From assembly GCF_027943255.1 (NCBI RefSeq), contig NC_072895.1, forward strand, positions 80,788,001 to 80,852,000: a stretch of DNA of 64,000 nucleotides, read 5' to 3'. This stretch comes from Anastrepha obliqua (lineage: Eukaryota; Arthropoda; Insecta; Diptera; Tephritidae). A program made the translations under genes and the position numbers. Below, piece by piece: positions 1 to 10,544 of this stretch. The notes beneath the pieces were generated by a model. It was given only the letters and a program-made list of their open reading frames with translations, searched no databases and was not told where the DNA came from. Position 1 is the stretch's first letter. Each line of letters opens with the position of its first letter.

Positions 1-1
1 A

Positions 2-808
2 ACGGCCATACAACATGCTATCCTGGAGGCGATAAGGAAAAAGCAGACTGGGGCTGCAAAGCCCAAATTTAATAGCTGCACCTTTCGCCCAGGATATATA
101 GTTATATCATGTGGCTGCGATGAAACGGCTAGTTGGCTAAAGGAAGCAGTTCCTAAGCTGAAGCCGTGGAAAGATGCACAGCTGAAGATTGTGCAGGAAG
201 CGGACATACCGCGCCCACAAATCTTCGTTGGTCACTTTCCAGAATTGGACAGCACCACAACTGAGGATATTATTAGCCTCCTCGACGGCCAAAACGAGGG
301 CCTCAACACAAATGACTGGCGGGTGCTCAACAGAGTGCGCAAGGGTACTGTGGTAGAAATTACCATTGCTATCGACCCTATCTCCGCAGAAGTCATAAAG
401 ACTTCCAACAACTGGCTGAACTACGGGTTCGGTAAAACCCAACTTCGGCCAAAATCTAAAGGCCCGATTGATCCGCCTAAGGTTACCGAAAAGGACTCTG
501 AACCCTCGGCGAAACAAAGCTCTGAGGAAGCAGGAACTTTGACTCCAACGGCTTCAATAGCCCAGGACGAAAAGGCCAGCTGCTCCAGACAAGAGGCAGG
601 AAAGCCAACAACATCCGGCACATGGCGCCATAACGTGGCCGAGGGTATTCGCATGCGACCCCCGCTGCAGGCTGATAAAAAAGCCCACAGCCACAGCCAC
701 AACAAGGATCGAAGAGGGGATCAGATGTCCGCTGAGGAAGCAGTCCTGCTGAAAAGCAACCGAGGCAAAAAAAAGGCAGCCATTGCCAAACGAAGGTTCA
801 CTAGATGA
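2..808 (+). CDS. LINE ORF1 (gag-like, DUF4780-type), 5' partial
   Basis: The frame is open from base 2 to the TGA at 806-808, so the true start lies upstream. The first two thirds (RPGYIVISCGCDETASWLKE, then the IPRPQIFVGHFPE and WRVLNRV stretches) resemble the DUF4780 region found in ORF1 proteins of fly LINEs; this is recognised from memory, not searched. The last third is hydrophilic and rich in Ser, Lys, Glu and His and looks disordered. The protein would bind element RNA in the cytoplasm to form the transposition particle. Its stop overlaps the ORF2 ATG (ATGA), which suggests that ORF2 is translated by termination and re-initiation. No zinc knuckle is visible in the part present. Confidence 0.75.
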   Translation, partial: TAIQHAILEAIRKKQTGAAKPKFNSCTFRPGYIVISCGCDETASWLKEAVPKLKPWKDAQLKIVQEADIPRPQIFVGHFPELDSTTTEDIISLLDGQNEGLNTNDWRVLNRVRKGTVVEITIAIDPISAEVIKTSNNWLNYGFGKTQLRPKSKGPIDPPKVTEKDSEPSAKQSSEEAGTLTPTASIAQDEKASCSRQEAGKPTTSGTWRHNVAEGIRMRPPLQADKKAHSHSHNKDRRGDQMSAEEAVLLKSNRGKKKAAIAKRRFTR

Positions 809-3800
809 CCTGGCCTAAGCGTAATTCTTACAACACCAGAAGGCAACTCGGATGCCTTCAAATAAATCTCCATCACGCAAAAGCAGCCTCGGACGTGCTT
901 ACGAAGAGATTTAACCAAGAACTCTTGGATGTAGCTTTCATTCAAGAACCATGGGTACGTAAAGGAGTCGTTCTGGGACTCCAGAGCGTAAACGGTAAGT
1001 TGATATATGCTGCCAACAAAGACCGTCCCAGAGCGGCGCTGATAATAAATAATCAACTAACCTTTATCCCAATATCACAGTTCATTACAGAAGACCTGGT
1101 GGCGATTTGGGTAAAAGTGCCAACGAGCAAAGGTGAGCATGAGGTAGTACTTGCCTCCGCCTACCTTCCAGGAGATGAGGTCACTGCTCCAACAAGGGAG
1201 GTTATAGCCCTGGTGGAATATTGCCAGCAAAAACGTCTCCGGTGGATCCTCTGCTGTGATGCAAATGCGCACCACACAGCGTGGGGAAGCACAAACATCA
1301 ATCCAAGAGGTGAGTACCTTATTGAATTTCTACTTAGGTATAATATATCAATCCTAAACCGAGGCAACGAACCTACATTCATTAACGCAATCAGAGGTGA
1401 AGTCCTTGACATCACTCTCTCTAGCCATAATGTTTTGTCCGAAATCTCAAATTGGCATGTGTCAGAGGAAACATCTATGTCGGATCACAGACATATTAGA
1501 TTCGATATAGGTGCAACCAAACCACAAACGACAATTTACAGAAACCCCAGAAAAACTAACTGGGACTACTTTCACTTCTATCTAGAACAAAGTGTTAACT
1601 GCTCTAAGCGTCACATTCAGCTTATATCTGAGCTTGAGTTCGAATCGAACGAACTACATTCAAACCTAATATCTGCGTTTCAGGAAAGTTGCCCAGTAAA
1701 AGTGAAAAAGCCACAAAGAAATGTTCCTTGGTGGAATAGTACACTTTCCAACCTCCGTAAAGAAACAAGAACCCTATGGAATAGAGCTAAAGCAATGGGG
1801 GACTGGTCCTCCTACTCAACAGCCCTAACCAACTACAATAAAGAATTGAGGAAATCTAAAAGGGCTACTTGGAGGAATCACTGTGAAAAGATTTGTAGTC
1901 TTCCGGATGCTATTCGAATCCAAAAAGCCCTACTAAAAGATCACTCAAACGGCATTAGTACCCTGAAAAAGCCAGATGGAAGCTACACAAGGAATCCAGA
2001 GGAAACCAGTCAACTTCTGCTGGACACTCACTTCCCTGGATCACTTGTGCTAGACGAGATCTCTGTACCGGCAGAAACTACTACATCTGCGGGTGCTGAG
2101 AACTTAAAACTAGCAAACAAGCTATTCCATGAAAAGCGGGTACAATGGGCGATATCAACATTCAGTCCATACAAATCTCCTGGTCCTGATGGGATATTCC
2201 CCTGTCTCTTACAGCAGGGTGCACACCATATTATCCCTAATTTGACCAGGCTATACAAAGCAAGCTTACTGCTAGGATATTTGCCTACAAAATGGGCTGA
2301 GGTTAAGGTCGTATTTATTCCAAAGGTAGGGAAAAAACCCGAACAATTGCCTAAATCATACAGGCCAATTAGTCTCAGCTCATTTTTCCTCAAAACAATG
2401 GAAAAGATAGTCGATCAGTATATTAGGGAATATAATCTAGCTAAATTCCCACTGCATCGACTTCAATTTGCCTATCAACAGGGAAAATCCACTGAGACTG
2501 CAATACACAGCCTGGTAACAGTTATAGAAAAGGCTATTGAGTCCAAACAGATAGCTCTATGTGCATTTATTGACATATCAGGAGCTTTTGATAACACCTC
2601 CTATGAGGCAATCTATAATGCCCTATATCTAAAGGAGGTACCTGAACCCATCACTAGATGGATAATATTCATGCTGAAATCTAGGACGATCAGCACTGAA
2701 CTAGGAGGAACATTCAAATCGATTAAAGCCACAAGAGGTTGCCCTCAAGGTGGCGTACTCTCACCTCTTCTGTGGACTCTAGTCATAGATGAACTTCTCC
2801 ACAAACTGAATAACCTAGGATTTCACACTCAGGGTTACGCTGATGACCTAGTAGTTTATGTATTAGGCTGGCATGAGGAAACCATTTCGGATCACATGCA
2901 GCAAGCCCTTACAATAATAAACAAATGGTGCACGGAAAAAGGGCTCTCCATCAACCTATCCAAAACAACTCTTGTACCGTTTACCAGGAGAAGGAACATA
3001 AATCTCAAATGTCCGACCCTTAATAGAACAACACTTGAACTCTCGACAGAAGCGAACTATCTCGGCGTTAGTCTTGACAAAACGCTTACGTGGAACTCCC
3101 ATATTGAGAGAGTTACTTCAAAAGCCACAAGGGCATTCTTTGCCTGTACAAGGCTTTTCGGCAAGACATGGGGACTAAGCCCTAGAATGACCTTCTGGAC
3201 ATTCACCACAGTTGTAAAACCCATAGTCACCTATGCATCTTTAGCATGGTGGCCCAAGGTCAAGCAAAGAAAGGCGGCAAACGAATTAAGCAAACTGCAT
3301 CGCCTGGTATGTGTTGGCATTACAGGGGCTATGAAAACGTGTCCCACGGATGCATTGGGTGTGCTCCTGAACATACCACCGCTTCCAATTCTAATTGAAA
3401 GGGAAGCTCGCTCGAGTGCCTTAAGACTAAAAGGTATATCTGAACTTAAAAGTGGGAATATGAAAGGACATTTAAAGATCTTAGAAGACTTCCTACACAG
3501 TCCCATTCTTCATAGGGATGATATACTATCACCCAAACCAATACTCTTCAGGAACTTCCAAGTTATAATCAATGAACGAACAGACTGGAGAACTAACTCT
3601 ATCACTTTCAGACCTGGCTCCCAGCTATGGTTTACTGATGGGTCCAAATTGGAAAATGGTAGAACAGGGGCAGGAATCAATGGGCCCAAATTCAAAAAAT
3701 CGATTCCGATGGGATCCTACCCAACTATATTCCAGGCAGAAATACATGCCATCGAAATATGTGTGAGAGAATGCCTTAGAAGGAAAATGAGAGGTACTCA

Positions 3801-4443
3801 CATCTACATACTTTCAGATAGCCAAGCGGCTCTAAAAGCCCTTCTATCAACAACTATCACCTCTAAATTGGTAAATGATTGCCTAAACCTTCTAAATATG
3901 TTAGGAAACCTCAACACAGTAACACTATGTTGGATTCCGGGACATGAAGGACATGAGGGAAATGAAATGGCTGATGACCTTGCAAAACAAGGAGCAAATA
4001 TGCAACTTACTGGTCCTGAGCCTTTCTGTGGACTAACAAAAGGCCACATAAATGAATTCCTTAGGAAATGGGAAGAAAGAAAACTTGCCGCACACTGGCT
4101 AAACTGTGCCGGTCAGCGTCAAGCTAAACTATTCATAAGTCCCAACAAAGGAATATCTGACAAACTTCTCTCACTAAACAGAGTAGATCTGCGTCTTTTA
4201 ACTGGATACCTTACAGGTCACTGCAGCCTGAGGTACCATCTAAATAAGATTGGTCTATCCGAGACCAATGTCTGCCGCTTTTGCGAAATGGACATAGAAA
4301 GCTCAGAACATGTGCTTTGTGAATGTCCTGCGTTGGGCAGACAAAGACTTCACCACCTTGGTGGTACCGTAGTATCTCCATGCAATCTTTGGAACAACAA
4401 ACCCAAAACTGTGCTAAAATTTCTAAAAAGCCTAAAACTCTAG
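805..4443 (+). CDS. LINE ORF2: endonuclease, reverse transcriptase, RNase H (1212 aa, intact)
   Basis: The polyprotein nicks target DNA and reverse-transcribes element RNA in place. Endonuclease residues are present: N21, E48 (FIQEPW), D152-x-N154 (CDANAHHTAWG) and D227-H228 (SDHRH). The reverse transcriptase runs from about 430 to 740, with KSPGPDG, the RPISLSSF motif, FIDISGAFDN, CPQGGVLSPLLW and the YADD box (Asp 680-681). RNase H follows at about 940-1075 with TDGS (D945), QAEIHAIE (E979), SDSQAA (D1005) and WIPGHEGHEGNEMADDLAK. A C-x2-C-x8-H-x4-C motif (CRFC...HVLC) lies near the C terminus. There is no stop or frameshift over 1212 codons, so the copy is young or was recently active. The ATG at 805 is chosen because it overlaps the ORF1 stop. 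Confidence 0.93.
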   Translation: MTWPKRNSYNTRRQLGCLQINLHHAKAASDVLTKRFNQELLDVAFIQEPWVRKGVVLGLQSVNGKLIYAANKDRPRAALIINNQLTFIPISQFITEDLVAIWVKVPTSKGEHEVVLASAYLPGDEVTAPTREVIALVEYCQQKRLRWILCCDANAHHTAWGSTNINPRGEYLIEFLLRYNISILNRGNEPTFINAIRGEVLDITLSSHNVLSEISNWHVSEETSMSDHRHIRFDIGATKPQTTIYRNPRKTNWDYFHFYLEQSVNCSKRHIQLISELEFESNELHSNLISAFQESCPVKVKKPQRNVPWWNSTLSNLRKETRTLWNRAKAMGDWSSYSTALTNYNKELRKSKRATWRNHCEKICSLPDAIRIQKALLKDHSNGISTLKKPDGSYTRNPEETSQLLLDTHFPGSLVLDEISVPAETTTSAGAENLKLANKLFHEKRVQWAISTFSPYKSPGPDGIFPCLLQQGAHHIIPNLTRLYKASLLLGYLPTKWAEVKVVFIPKVGKKPEQLPKSYRPISLSSFFLKTMEKIVDQYIREYNLAKFPLHRLQFAYQQGKSTETAIHSLVTVIEKAIESKQIALCAFIDISGAFDNTSYEAIYNALYLKEVPEPITRWIIFMLKSRTISTELGGTFKSIKATRGCPQGGVLSPLLWTLVIDELLHKLNNLGFHTQGYADDLVVYVLGWHEETISDHMQQALTIINKWCTEKGLSINLSKTTLVPFTRRRNINLKCPTLNRTTLELSTEANYLGVSLDKTLTWNSHIERVTSKATRAFFACTRLFGKTWGLSPRMTFWTFTTVVKPIVTYASLAWWPKVKQRKAANELSKLHRLVCVGITGAMKTCPTDALGVLLNIPPLPILIEREARSSALRLKGISELKSGNMKGHLKILEDFLHSPILHRDDILSPKPILFRNFQVIINERTDWRTNSITFRPGSQLWFTDGSKLENGRTGAGINGPKFKKSIPMGSYPTIFQAEIHAIEICVRECLRRKMRGTHIYILSDSQAALKALLSTTITSKLVNDCLNLLNMLGNLNTVTLCWIPGHEGHEGNEMADDLAKQGANMQLTGPEPFCGLTKGHINEFLRKWEERKLAAHWLNCAGQRQAKLFISPNKGISDKLLSLNRVDLRLLTGYLTGHCSLRYHLNKIGLSETNVCRFCEMDIESSEHVLCECPALGRQRLHHLGGTVVSPCNLWNNKPKTVLKFLKSLKL

Positions 4444-4529
4444 GGTTACAAAATAGGCCTTCACAATAGATCAACTCTGGTCGCAGTGCGTAATGGCCTT
4501 CTAATAATAATAATAATATAATATAAGTA

Positions 4530-5030
4530 AAAAACTATATGCATTATATCCTTGCCCGTAACTTTAGATCATTTTCTATGGCATTCCATGTGTCTGTACA
4601 ATAATTTTTTCGTGCTTTTTGTTGTCCAAACGTGAGAATTTTGGCCACCATTAAGGTTTTTGCGGCGAAACAAAAAATGGCTCTAATGCGAACGAAGGAA
4701 ATAGTGATTTGCTTACAGAAGGCAGATGTAAAGTAATCATCTCGTTAAACAGCTGACCGTCACTTGGCACACGTGTACTTCTTCTATGGCATCATCAGTT
4801 TCATTGTTTGCCGGATGGCATAATCCAACCATTTTGCCGGCAAAGTCTGAGCACATAATTCAGTACTTAAATCACGTTTTATTACTTGTACTAAGTTCGT
4901 GGTTCTTTTTGTATTCCGCGTAATATTCGGCGACGATCCTGAGGTTTATTCAATTTTGCTTTCATCTTCGTTTCATTTCTCCTATATTCCTATATCTACT
5001 CACAGATCCAGTATTTCCGTAATTATCGAT
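4530..5030. other. No recognisable feature
   Basis: This AT-rich stretch follows the LINE tail. I see no gene, repeat or element end in it. Confidence 0.5.
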
Positions 5031-5039
5031 GATTTGTTT

Positions 5040-5480
5040 CAGTTTTAATAATTTTAATAGACAGATACTGCATACAGATACAGCAGAGAGCAATGGAAAT
5101 ATGGAACAGTGGCATATGAAAGTCAACCCCAATAAATTTGGGTCTTTAGAAGAGGTGGGTGACATCCCCAGGCAGAAAAATGGGGAAGAAGGTGACGAAA
5201 TTAAAATCGTGGCAGAATAAATATCTTGGTGTCATTCTCTCACCCAAAATTGCGTTCGGCAAGCATTTAGAAATACCTAAGCAAAACCTAGTATTAATTT
5301 CACATGGAGCTTCTTCTTAGCGAAGCCATCTATCTCATTACAATCAAAATGGAAGTTAGTCCAAGCTGTGTGCAAAGCTACACAAACTTATACCGTTCAA
5401 GTTTGTTGTTATGCTTTATTCGATATGCCTTCAAAGTTACTTCATTGAAAGAATACTACCCGAGCTCACCTCAAATTATG
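5040..5480 (+). pseudogene. Jockey-like reverse transcriptase remnant
   Basis: The first frame reads WHMKVNPNKF...IPRQKN and, after a frameshift near 5217, continues NKYLGVILSPKIAFGKHL. This matches the usual jockey pattern after the catalytic box (W.VKIN..K, then YLGV.LD..LTW..H). Further downstream, SISLQSKWKLVQAV is compatible with the following segment, but the frame then decays. The endonuclease, the YADD box and both ends are missing. It is a short, old fragment with no coding capacity. The YLGV block is the best evidence. Confidence 0.5.
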
Positions 5481-5689
5481 CAATAACCCTAAAAACTAAC
5501 GTAGAAGATAGCCACATACATTAAATATTTAGAGCTACACATGAATTAAAGGGTTTTTAAATAAGAGGTGATATTTTGATATTCAAAGCAAAATGCTATT
5601 TTTTCATATAAATGATCGGCTGTGTATTTCATTATAAAGAGGAAGGTATGCCGTTAATAGTGGAAAATAGCACCAGGCAAATGACTACC

Positions 5690-6030
5690 ACGACCACGCT
5701 TACAGAACAATATCCTTTTCATGAAATTTTCCATAACCGAATTGCAAAGTGACTGCCCTATGTTCTCGATAGCCTCACGAATTCCATCTTTGAAGTCCCA
5801 AAGAAAAAAGTCACAAGGTGTTAAATCTCAAGATCTCGATGGCCAATTGTGTTGACCTCTTCGAGAGATAACACGGTCCGGAAACTTTTCCCGTAAAAGA
5901 TCAATGGTTTCGTTGCTTGTGTGCCACGTAGCGCCGCGGCTCGTCGTCTTGTCGAAAATAAACGTTGTCCAGATCAATACCATCCAATTCCGGCCGTAAA
6001 TAATCGTTAATCATCTCTCGATAGCGCAAT
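5690..6030 (-). pseudogene. DD41D mariner-like transposase fragment
   Basis: Read on the minus strand, the segment gives MINDYLRPELDGIDLDNVYF, then RQDDEPRR in place of the expected catalytic QQDGA box, then in a second frame SNETIDLLREKFPDRVISRR, WPSRS-stop-DLTPCDFFLW and IREAIENIGQSL. This is the second half of a transposase with 41 residues between the second and third catalytic Asp, the spacing of the rosa-like DD41D group. At least one frameshift and one stop break it. The N-terminal DNA-binding half and the inverted repeats are missing. Confidence 0.65.
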
Positions 6031-6289
6031 ATATTCACCAATAACATCTGTTATTGGAAAATTATTTATAAATACAATAGCAACAGACTCCACGCAAACT
6101 AACACCAGACAACTTAAATAAAAGTGTGTGTTGGCGTAAACATCGAAGGACATGCGAATGGAGTTCGGCCTGAAGTTTGAAGAAAACGTTACTGCTACAT
6201 AGTGGCAAGATCGATCAGTGTAGCTTCTTACTAAAATAAAGCTTAAATATCTTAACATGGCAAGGCTGTGTCTTTTGCCTCGAGTTAAG

Positions 6290-6590
6290 CACGACGCGAA
6301 TTTATAAACACCTAGACTAATCAAAAGGGGATTCACATATTAAAGAAGGTATGTGGTGAGCATGACGTGGCTTACTAATGCTAAATGCAACTACATATGG
6401 AAATGCTCAGAAAATGTGCACCCTTTGCAATTAAAACGAAGAAGAAGACATACAGTACTTCTTAGGAAGATATCCGGTACTGAAGGTACTTAAAGACTGA
6501 CCACAATTGGAGAAGACTAACTTGTTTTATAACTCAGCTTTAAGCTATAGAGAATTTCTTATTGCAGAGTTTAATTATTAATTAATTTTT
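6290..6590 (+). pseudogene. C-terminal scrap of an RNase H-type LINE
   Basis: One frame reads MCTLCN-stop-NEEEDIQYFLGRYPVLKVLKD and then SALSYREFLIAEFNY-stop. It parallels the minus-strand LINE end at 26720-26920 (CRSCLNEYEEETILHFLCHRPAL), where the C-x2-C...H...C pattern is preserved. Here the His is Gln and the last Cys is Gly, and two stops interrupt the frame. It is likely the last 70 or so codons of the same LINE family, without its tail. Confidence 0.45.
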
Positions 6591-6654
6591 GAGCTGTGAC
6601 ATACAGCATTGCAATTGCCACAAATTTATTATTTTCTTCTTTATCTATTTATAA

Positions 6655-7030
6655 CGGGTGATTTTTTAGCTATTATAATATCTTTTTAAACAGTGGGTTT
6701 AAACAGCTGACGCATGTTTCGTGTTTTGTTTCACTGTCAAACATCTTCAGTTTGGTCTATAATTTAACCATGAATCGTCTTACAAACAAACAACGCTTGC
6801 AAATCATTGAATTTTATTATAAAAATGCATGTTCTGTTAAGAAAGTTTTTCGCGCGCTTCTTCCATTTTATGGTCAGTTTAATCGACCCACTGAAGCGGC
6901 TTTTCGAGCTATTCTGACTAAATTTAGAACCAAATTTACATTATTGGACATCAAACCACCAACACGCTTACGTAGAGTGCGAACTGAAGAAAATATCGCA
7001 GCTGTATCGGCCAGTGTTAATTGGTGTTTC
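6655..7030 (+). pseudogene. DD41D mariner-like element, 5' end and N-terminal transposase only
   Basis: The left terminal sequence starts at about 6655 (cgggtgattttttagctat) and is shared, together with the 5' UTR, with the copy at 52100. The ATG at 6770 opens MNRLTNKQRLQIIEFYYKNA, followed by a helix-turn-helix-like region up to RTEENIAAVSASVN at about 7021, where homology stops. The catalytic domain is lost. A scrap of a SINE in the opposite direction follows directly. The fragment keeps about 84 codons of an expected 340-350. Confidence 0.75.
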
Positions 7031-7055
7031 GTGCCCATAGCGTGCCCTGAAACAT

Positions 7056-7083
7056 AGGCACGCACCAACCCATTCGGCTACGG
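7056..7083 (-). repeat. SINE head scrap
   Basis: The sequence gcacgcaccaacccattcgg is the reverse complement of the A-box end of the SINE family seen intact at 28268. Only about 28 bases remain, next to the truncated DD41D copy. Confidence 0.55.
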
Positions 7084-7089
7084 AGAGTT

Positions 7090-7740
7090 CTAGTGTGAAC
7101 GCAGTTATCTTAACACTAAAAAACTCCATTTTTCGAGCTTCTGAATATAATAATAATTTTCAAATATATTTTATAAATTTATTTTACACAGCTTACTTTC
7201 TATCAACAATTTATTTATGCTGTTTTCGCCAAATTTTAAAAGTTTATCTTTTGAAGCGCGACATTTAGTCTCAAATCAATATATTAATATAAATATATTC
7301 TATTTATGTGATGCTGTTGCTATTGTAATGTGTACTTATATAATATAAAGTAGAAAAAAGCTCCGATTCCACTTCGACTCTGTAGTAAGGAGAGAGTACA
7401 AATTGTTTGCAAACATACACACTGACATATTTTATATATTGTACATACATATATTCAAATTGTCTTAAGTTTGACATGTAATTTTTCTTCTTTCAAATTT
7501 ATAAAACAGTTGCTTGTATGTATACAATAAAAAACAGATTTAGACACGATATTTCAAAATTGACAGGAGCGGTAGGGAGAGAAGTCGACGAACAACCGCT
7601 ACCGCGCGACCAATTTTCAATTAATCTTAATAATAATAATAATGTATTTTCTTGTACGAGTATTTCATAAAATGTAAATTAGACTTCATATGATTAATGA
7701 TTAATGAGCTCCAAGTATTTAGTTTTTGTATTAGAAGATG
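7090..7740. other. No recognisable feature
   Basis: AT-rich DNA with a short TAA run near 7626. I recognise no gene or element. Confidence 0.45.
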
Positions 7741-7769
7741 ATTTCCCCATAGGTTTCAGTTTCAAGCCA

Positions 7770-8175
7770 TGCCCAAGAAAGATAAAAAAGTAAAAAAGTT
7801 CAAGAGCAAATTTATTTCATATTTTTAAAAGTCATCTCACATTGAAAAAAATCTTAATTTGAATGGAGCGACAGTCCGGACTATCAAGAAAAATGAAAAG
7901 GAAATAAGAAGTGCAGTTGCTGCAGGATCATTGACATCTGTAAAACATGCAGCTCGCTCCGGGCGTTAATAATTGAGAAAATGGAAAAGGCACTCAGCAT
8001 TTTGATTGATGATCGCTGTCAAAAAAAATTCCATTAGATGACAATATCATCAAACAAAAATTGCACTAAAAATTTACAAACATCTTAAAAAACAAGAAGA
8101 ATCTTCTGTCAAGCCAGATTTTGTGGCAAGCAAAGGTTGGTTTGAAAAATTCAAAAGAATTTGTTTCCTTATTGT
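7770..8175 (+). pseudogene. Tigger/pogo-like (CENP-B/Jerky-type) transposase N-terminal fragment
   Basis: The frames chain as MPKKDKKVKKFKSKF, then (after decay) GATVRTIKKNEKEIRSAVAA, SLTSVKHAARS, a frameshift near 7965, LIIEKMEKALSILIDDRCQK, IPLDDNIIKQK, another shift, then YKHLKKQEESSVKPDFVASK and GWFEKFK. The order (a helix-turn-helix region with a TIRTI-like core, then a second CENP-B-type binding domain with ASKGWFEKFK) is that of Tigger and Jerky proteins. No catalytic DDE domain follows. At least three frameshifts make it a clear pseudogene. Confidence 0.72.
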
Positions 8176-8399
8176 AAAACCGAACTTGAACTCTCAGAAT
8201 AAACATTCTAGTATATTTTAATTTGAATTGACTTTCAGTTTACAGAAAGAAAATAATTGCAAAAAGGAAAGATATTTTTCGAGTTCCGTAATATCTTCAC
8301 CCCTCATGTAAGTGCTTAACGTAGTAACTGGTTCGACGAAATTAAAGTACGAAAGTACTAAAGTAAATTTAGAAAAAAAAAAAAGCGAAAGGAAATTGT

Positions 8400-8450
8400 C
8401 TTTATGCTGATGGCACTAAGATCTACCTGTCAGGGCCCATAGGTCGTGGT
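8400..8450 (+). pseudogene. Possible reverse transcriptase YADD-box scrap
   Basis: A short frame reads LYADGTKIYLSGP, resembling the LYADDTKIY catalytic box of jockey/CR1-type LINEs with the second Asp changed to Gly. It lies just before the TTTA-repeat tail of a LINE in the other direction, so it could be the broken host of that insertion. Confidence 0.3.
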
Positions 8451-8454
8451 GAAG

Positions 8455-9110
8455 ATTTTATTTATTTATTTATTTTGAAGAAGTCAAAGAAACATAATTT
8501 CAGGCTGACTACTATAACTAGAGAATAGTGAAAATGTATACAAATTCATTTACAAACTGACATCTAATTAAAATATATAAGCTTGCTTCTAACTAACTAA
8601 AAGATAGAGTTCATAAGTACAGAAAATTCTTTCTTAGAAAATGAGAAATCTATCACGTTAGAATTGGAGATCTCATTAAAATCACGAATGGCACATTCAA
8701 TAGAAGTATTGCAAGCATAATTGGTATTGAACTTGTTTAAATACAAAGGAAGAGCATTACGAAGAATTCTGGGAAGTGTTAACACGTTGAAGCGGAAATG
8801 GGCAATCAATGTCACTTTTAATGACATTGAAAACAAACGTGAGAGACGGAATCGATCTTCTACTTTCTAAGGACTTCAGGTTGATGAAAAGAAAACGTGA
8901 TTTGTAAGATGGGATGGGTCTCCAAAAGAGGGAGCGAACGAATACAGTAAACAACAATTTCAGGGTATAAGAGCTATTCTGTCGTAATGAGCAATTCTGT
9001 CATAAAAAGCCTAATACAGAATATGATTTTGATAAGGTTAAATTAATGGGGCAATTGAATGAGAAACGACTGTCAACAATTATACCGTAACCTTTACATT
9101 TCTTGACAGA
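8455..9110 (-). pseudogene. CR1/jockey-like LINE, C-terminal RT end and 3' tail
   Basis: On the minus strand the frames give LLFTVFVRSLFWRPIPSYKS, FLFINLKSLESRRSIPSLTF, NTNYACNTSIECAIRDFNEI and SFSKKEFSVLMNSIF-stop. This is the tail of a reverse transcriptase that ends without RNase H. The same family is seen on the plus strand at 38990-39640 (NYACNAPIACVRREFHEI) and near 55.6-57 kb. The 3' tail is a TTTA repeat (8457-8476 as read on the plus strand). One frameshift near 8800 separates the two readable parts. Confidence 0.62.
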
Positions 9111-9119
9111 TTGAAGATC

Positions 9120-10420
9120 TTGCGATTTTAGATATGCTAGAAGAAGTATTGATAGCTTAGATTAGATTCTTTACTAGGTTTGCACTTCGACCTCATGGTC
9201 TTTTGTGCCCATTGAAGTTCTCACTCGAACTTTTAAGTAAGTCTAACAGCTTGAACAACTAACTAAACAAATAAATTGAAATTAAAATTGAAAATTGAAA
9301 TGCATTAGCGTGCACACAAAAATATGCTTTCTAATTATATTTATACAAATATGGCCCTTTTTTGCTTTTTATGCAAATTTATTTTATTTTATTTATTGCC
9401 ATTTAAAAATACTACTAACACTACGAAATGATAGCATATCAAAATATCTGTCATGCAACTATCATATTTTTCAAACGAAAGCGGTCATATTTTCTTCGGC
9501 CTTTAGAGTGCTTCAAAAGTTTTGTTTGCCCTACAATCTTCTTGATCCACTTAAATATGTTCGTTCATAGCTCGACATTTAAGAGTACGGGAAATTGATC
9601 GTTAAAATTACAGAAATAAGACAAGTATGTAGGCAGCTGAAAGCACAATGAAAGCGGTTTGAAAAATGGATAGAATACTGCTAACGGCAGCAATCAAGAT
9701 TTATAATCTTTTAATGGCCAACCATAATAAATAAGAGTGATGACGCAATAGCACTGCAGCGTATGTATAAATGTATGTTTGCATGTATGTATACAAGCTC
9801 ATCTTTCATCCGCTGTCAATATGCAAGCAAGTGGATAATAAGTATAAACATATCTGGTTGTCTTATATCCGCTCGATGGTTGGTGGCGTATGAGTAACCT
9901 TTAAAACTAGCAGATTTAATTCAAGGGAGCGAAGAGAAGGTTCTACCAGATGGTTGCGCTTCTCTATAGTTATTAATAAAAATAAAGCGAGAAAACTTGA
10001 GTAAAATATTTACGATCTGTATCAGTTTATCGACAGGAGCAGCTTGAATATTTTGCATGCAAAAGGTTTAAAAACAATCCACAGCACGTCTTATTTCGGT
10101 TTACTTTATATGTATTTGTGTATTTACTATATATGTCCATGTATTTGTTGACATGTGTGTTTGCAATTTGAAAAGTAACTTACGCACTACACATCACTGA
10201 AACAATTCAAAACTTTACCAGCACAAATAGTTGACATTGCAACGAGTTCCATTTTCTCCTCCTGTTGGTGGTTGCTGAGTGCGCCAAGTTAAGAAGTGAA
10301 ATGCCAACAGGCGAGCGTAAAACTATGTAAATAAGTGAAACTTATTGAAATAAGTGGAGCATAGTGTCATTTGTTTTCACTCGATAGGTGGATAGTTAGA
10401 GAGATCCAGTACATTTCAGA
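9120..10420. other. No recognisable feature
   Basis: AT-rich DNA. I see no coding stretch with family resemblance and no element ends. Confidence 0.45.
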
Positions 10421-10427
10421 TAAACAA

Positions 10428-10484
10428 TGAAAATTGAAAGTGTTGAGGAGCTAGAAACAAAGAGCTGCTGCGACTTTTGCTTTA
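10428..10484 (+). CDS. Speculative short first exon (unrecognised)
   Basis: An ATG in a good fly context (ataaacaATG) opens MKIESVEELETKSCCDFCFK and reaches aag|gtattg, a possible splice donor at 10485. Slightly downstream, after a tract of A, a possible acceptor (aaaaag|gtttac) would continue in frame as VYKVRTVFKGNLRAKLINFY. The Cys pair could be part of a metal site or simply chance. The upstream 200 bases are slightly less AT-rich than the surroundings. I do not recognise the protein. Confidence 0.2.
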
Positions 10485-10544
10485 AGGTATTGTATGTGTT
10501 ACACAGAATGATTACATGTTTTTTCTGATAAAAAAAGGTTTACA

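Larger units (their letters stand above)
1..4529 (+). mobile_element. LOA/R1-like non-LTR retrotransposon (LINE), 5' end outside window
   Basis: This is a two-ORF LINE. ORF1 is open from the first bases of the window and overlaps ORF2 by four bases. ORF2 carries an apurinic-type endonuclease, a reverse transcriptase, an RNase H and a C-terminal zinc-like motif, the layout of RNase H-bearing LOA/I/R1-group elements. The 3' UTR is very short (about 60 bases) and ends in a TAA-repeat tail at about 4503-4529 instead of poly(A), as known for some I and LOA relatives. The 5' end and any left target duplication lie outside the window. Clade placement is by domain order and motif feel, not by phylogeny. 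Confidence 0.88.

Noticed and set aside
421..705. Minus-strand ORFs opposite ORF1 and ORF2 of the first LINE
   Set aside because: Shadows of a clear coding frame with intact catalytic motifs.
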